A stretch of 64,000 bases of DNA from the NCBI GenBank assembly GCA_965223245.1, contig CBDCVY010000013.1:2418001-2482000 (forward strand). The letters are read 5' to 3'. The DNA is from CBDCVY01 sp965223245. Its GTDB lineage: Bacteria > Nitrospinota > Nitrospinia > Nitrospinales > Nitrospinaceae. How positions within the stretch are numbered: the stretch's first letter is position 1; every line of letters begins with the position of its first letter. A program made the position numbers and the translations under genes. The notes below the pieces were generated by a model. It was not told the origin of the DNA, did no database searches, and saw only the letters and a program-made list of their open reading frames with translations. Shown here in pieces: positions 63,714 through 64,000 of this stretch.

Positions 63714-64000
63714 TTGTATCCATAAAATTTCATTCTATAACTCACCTGAGCCTGTTAAACCCTTTCCTTCCTACAAACGGCATTGCAGTCATTGAATTTC
63801 AAGTTATTCCTTTCCTAAAGTACCACTTTATTATTGCAGCTTTTGAGGATCGCATATCCCAAAAATAACACCAAATAATGCACGATACTCAAGTGCTCCC
63901 ATTCATACAAGCTTAATAGAATCAGCTAGTTAGGATTCTGCATCTAATGCATTTCGGTTCGCTTTACTTAACAACCCACCTTAAACAGGCTAATATAACT
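63714..64000. other. Window end, no gene seen
   Basis: AT-rich sequence with no convincing frame, terminator or RNA gene. Confidence 0.5.

Overview
This window is a gene-dense (about 60 protein genes), AT-rich stretch (roughly 40% GC by eye) from a Gram-negative bacterium. Lipoprotein signal sequences, an outer-membrane beta-barrel, periplasmic sensor domains, type IV pilus minor pilins and the large number of histidine kinases and diguanylate cyclases indicate a free-living, sensory-rich organism, perhaps aquatic. I cannot place the phylum; a Nitrospinota or delta-proteobacteria-like lineage is only a guess. No rRNA, tRNA or CRISPR was seen.

Layout. 0-1.7 kb: minor pilin operon (PilV-, PilW- and PilX-like, minus strand, cut by the window edge). 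2.5-6.4 kb: a membrane-anchored TIR protein with 16 WD40 repeats, overlapping a lipoprotein hydrolase. 6.4-11.5 kb: a two-gene, apparently split autotransporter (subtilase-like passenger plus beta-barrel). 11.7-13.4 kb: a SLATT/DUF4231-type membrane protein and, divergently, an ATP-cone plus Mrr-like nuclease; with the TIR gene these resemble a loose defence neighbourhood. 13.8-27.8 kb: two-component and cyclic-di-GMP genes, including an operon that places a periplasmic binding protein between two sister kinases. 27.8-28.6 kb: two tandem MITE-like repeats. 29-32 kb: tandem DNRLRE plus YadA-head-like beta-roll surface proteins. 32-34.8 kb: GGDEF, CBS and AraC regulators. 35.6-37.6 kb: a CarH-like B12-binding MerR regulator with a duplicated-domain secreted protein and a small protein. 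38-40.5 kb: DUF523-DUF1722 protein and exported proteins.

The most striking locus is 40.9-44.3 kb on the minus strand: a single protein fusing an RRE-like N-terminus, a SagB-type flavin dehydrogenase and a YcaO cyclodehydratase ending in a PxPxP motif, followed by three short precursor peptides that share an F-[KN]-W-[SN]-[IV]-[QE]-E leader motif and carry Cys/Ser/Thr-bearing cores (PLPYGC-type repeats). It looks like a compact thiazole/oxazole-modified peptide (TOMM) system. The third precursor is preceded by a decayed fragment of the YcaO C-terminus, so it arose by tandem duplication. One precursor lies in a different frame from the longest open frame at its position and would be missed by ordinary gene calling. 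A QueC-like protein and a GlcG/HbpS-like protein lie nearby.

46.4-49.1 kb: a second, deletion-scarred copy of the pilin operon with a sensor-only membrane protein. 49.3-55.4 kb: secreted metallopeptidase-like protein, SUMF1-like protein, third DNRLRE protein, cytochrome c, another kinase, DUF4395-rhodanese. 56.2-62.7 kb: a probable integrated element (small proteins, structured RNA, tail-spike-like beta-helix protein, XRE repressor, variant tyrosine recombinase) bounded by a 15-bp direct repeat. The last 1.3 kb is mostly non-coding, with a possible small RNA and two small proteins.
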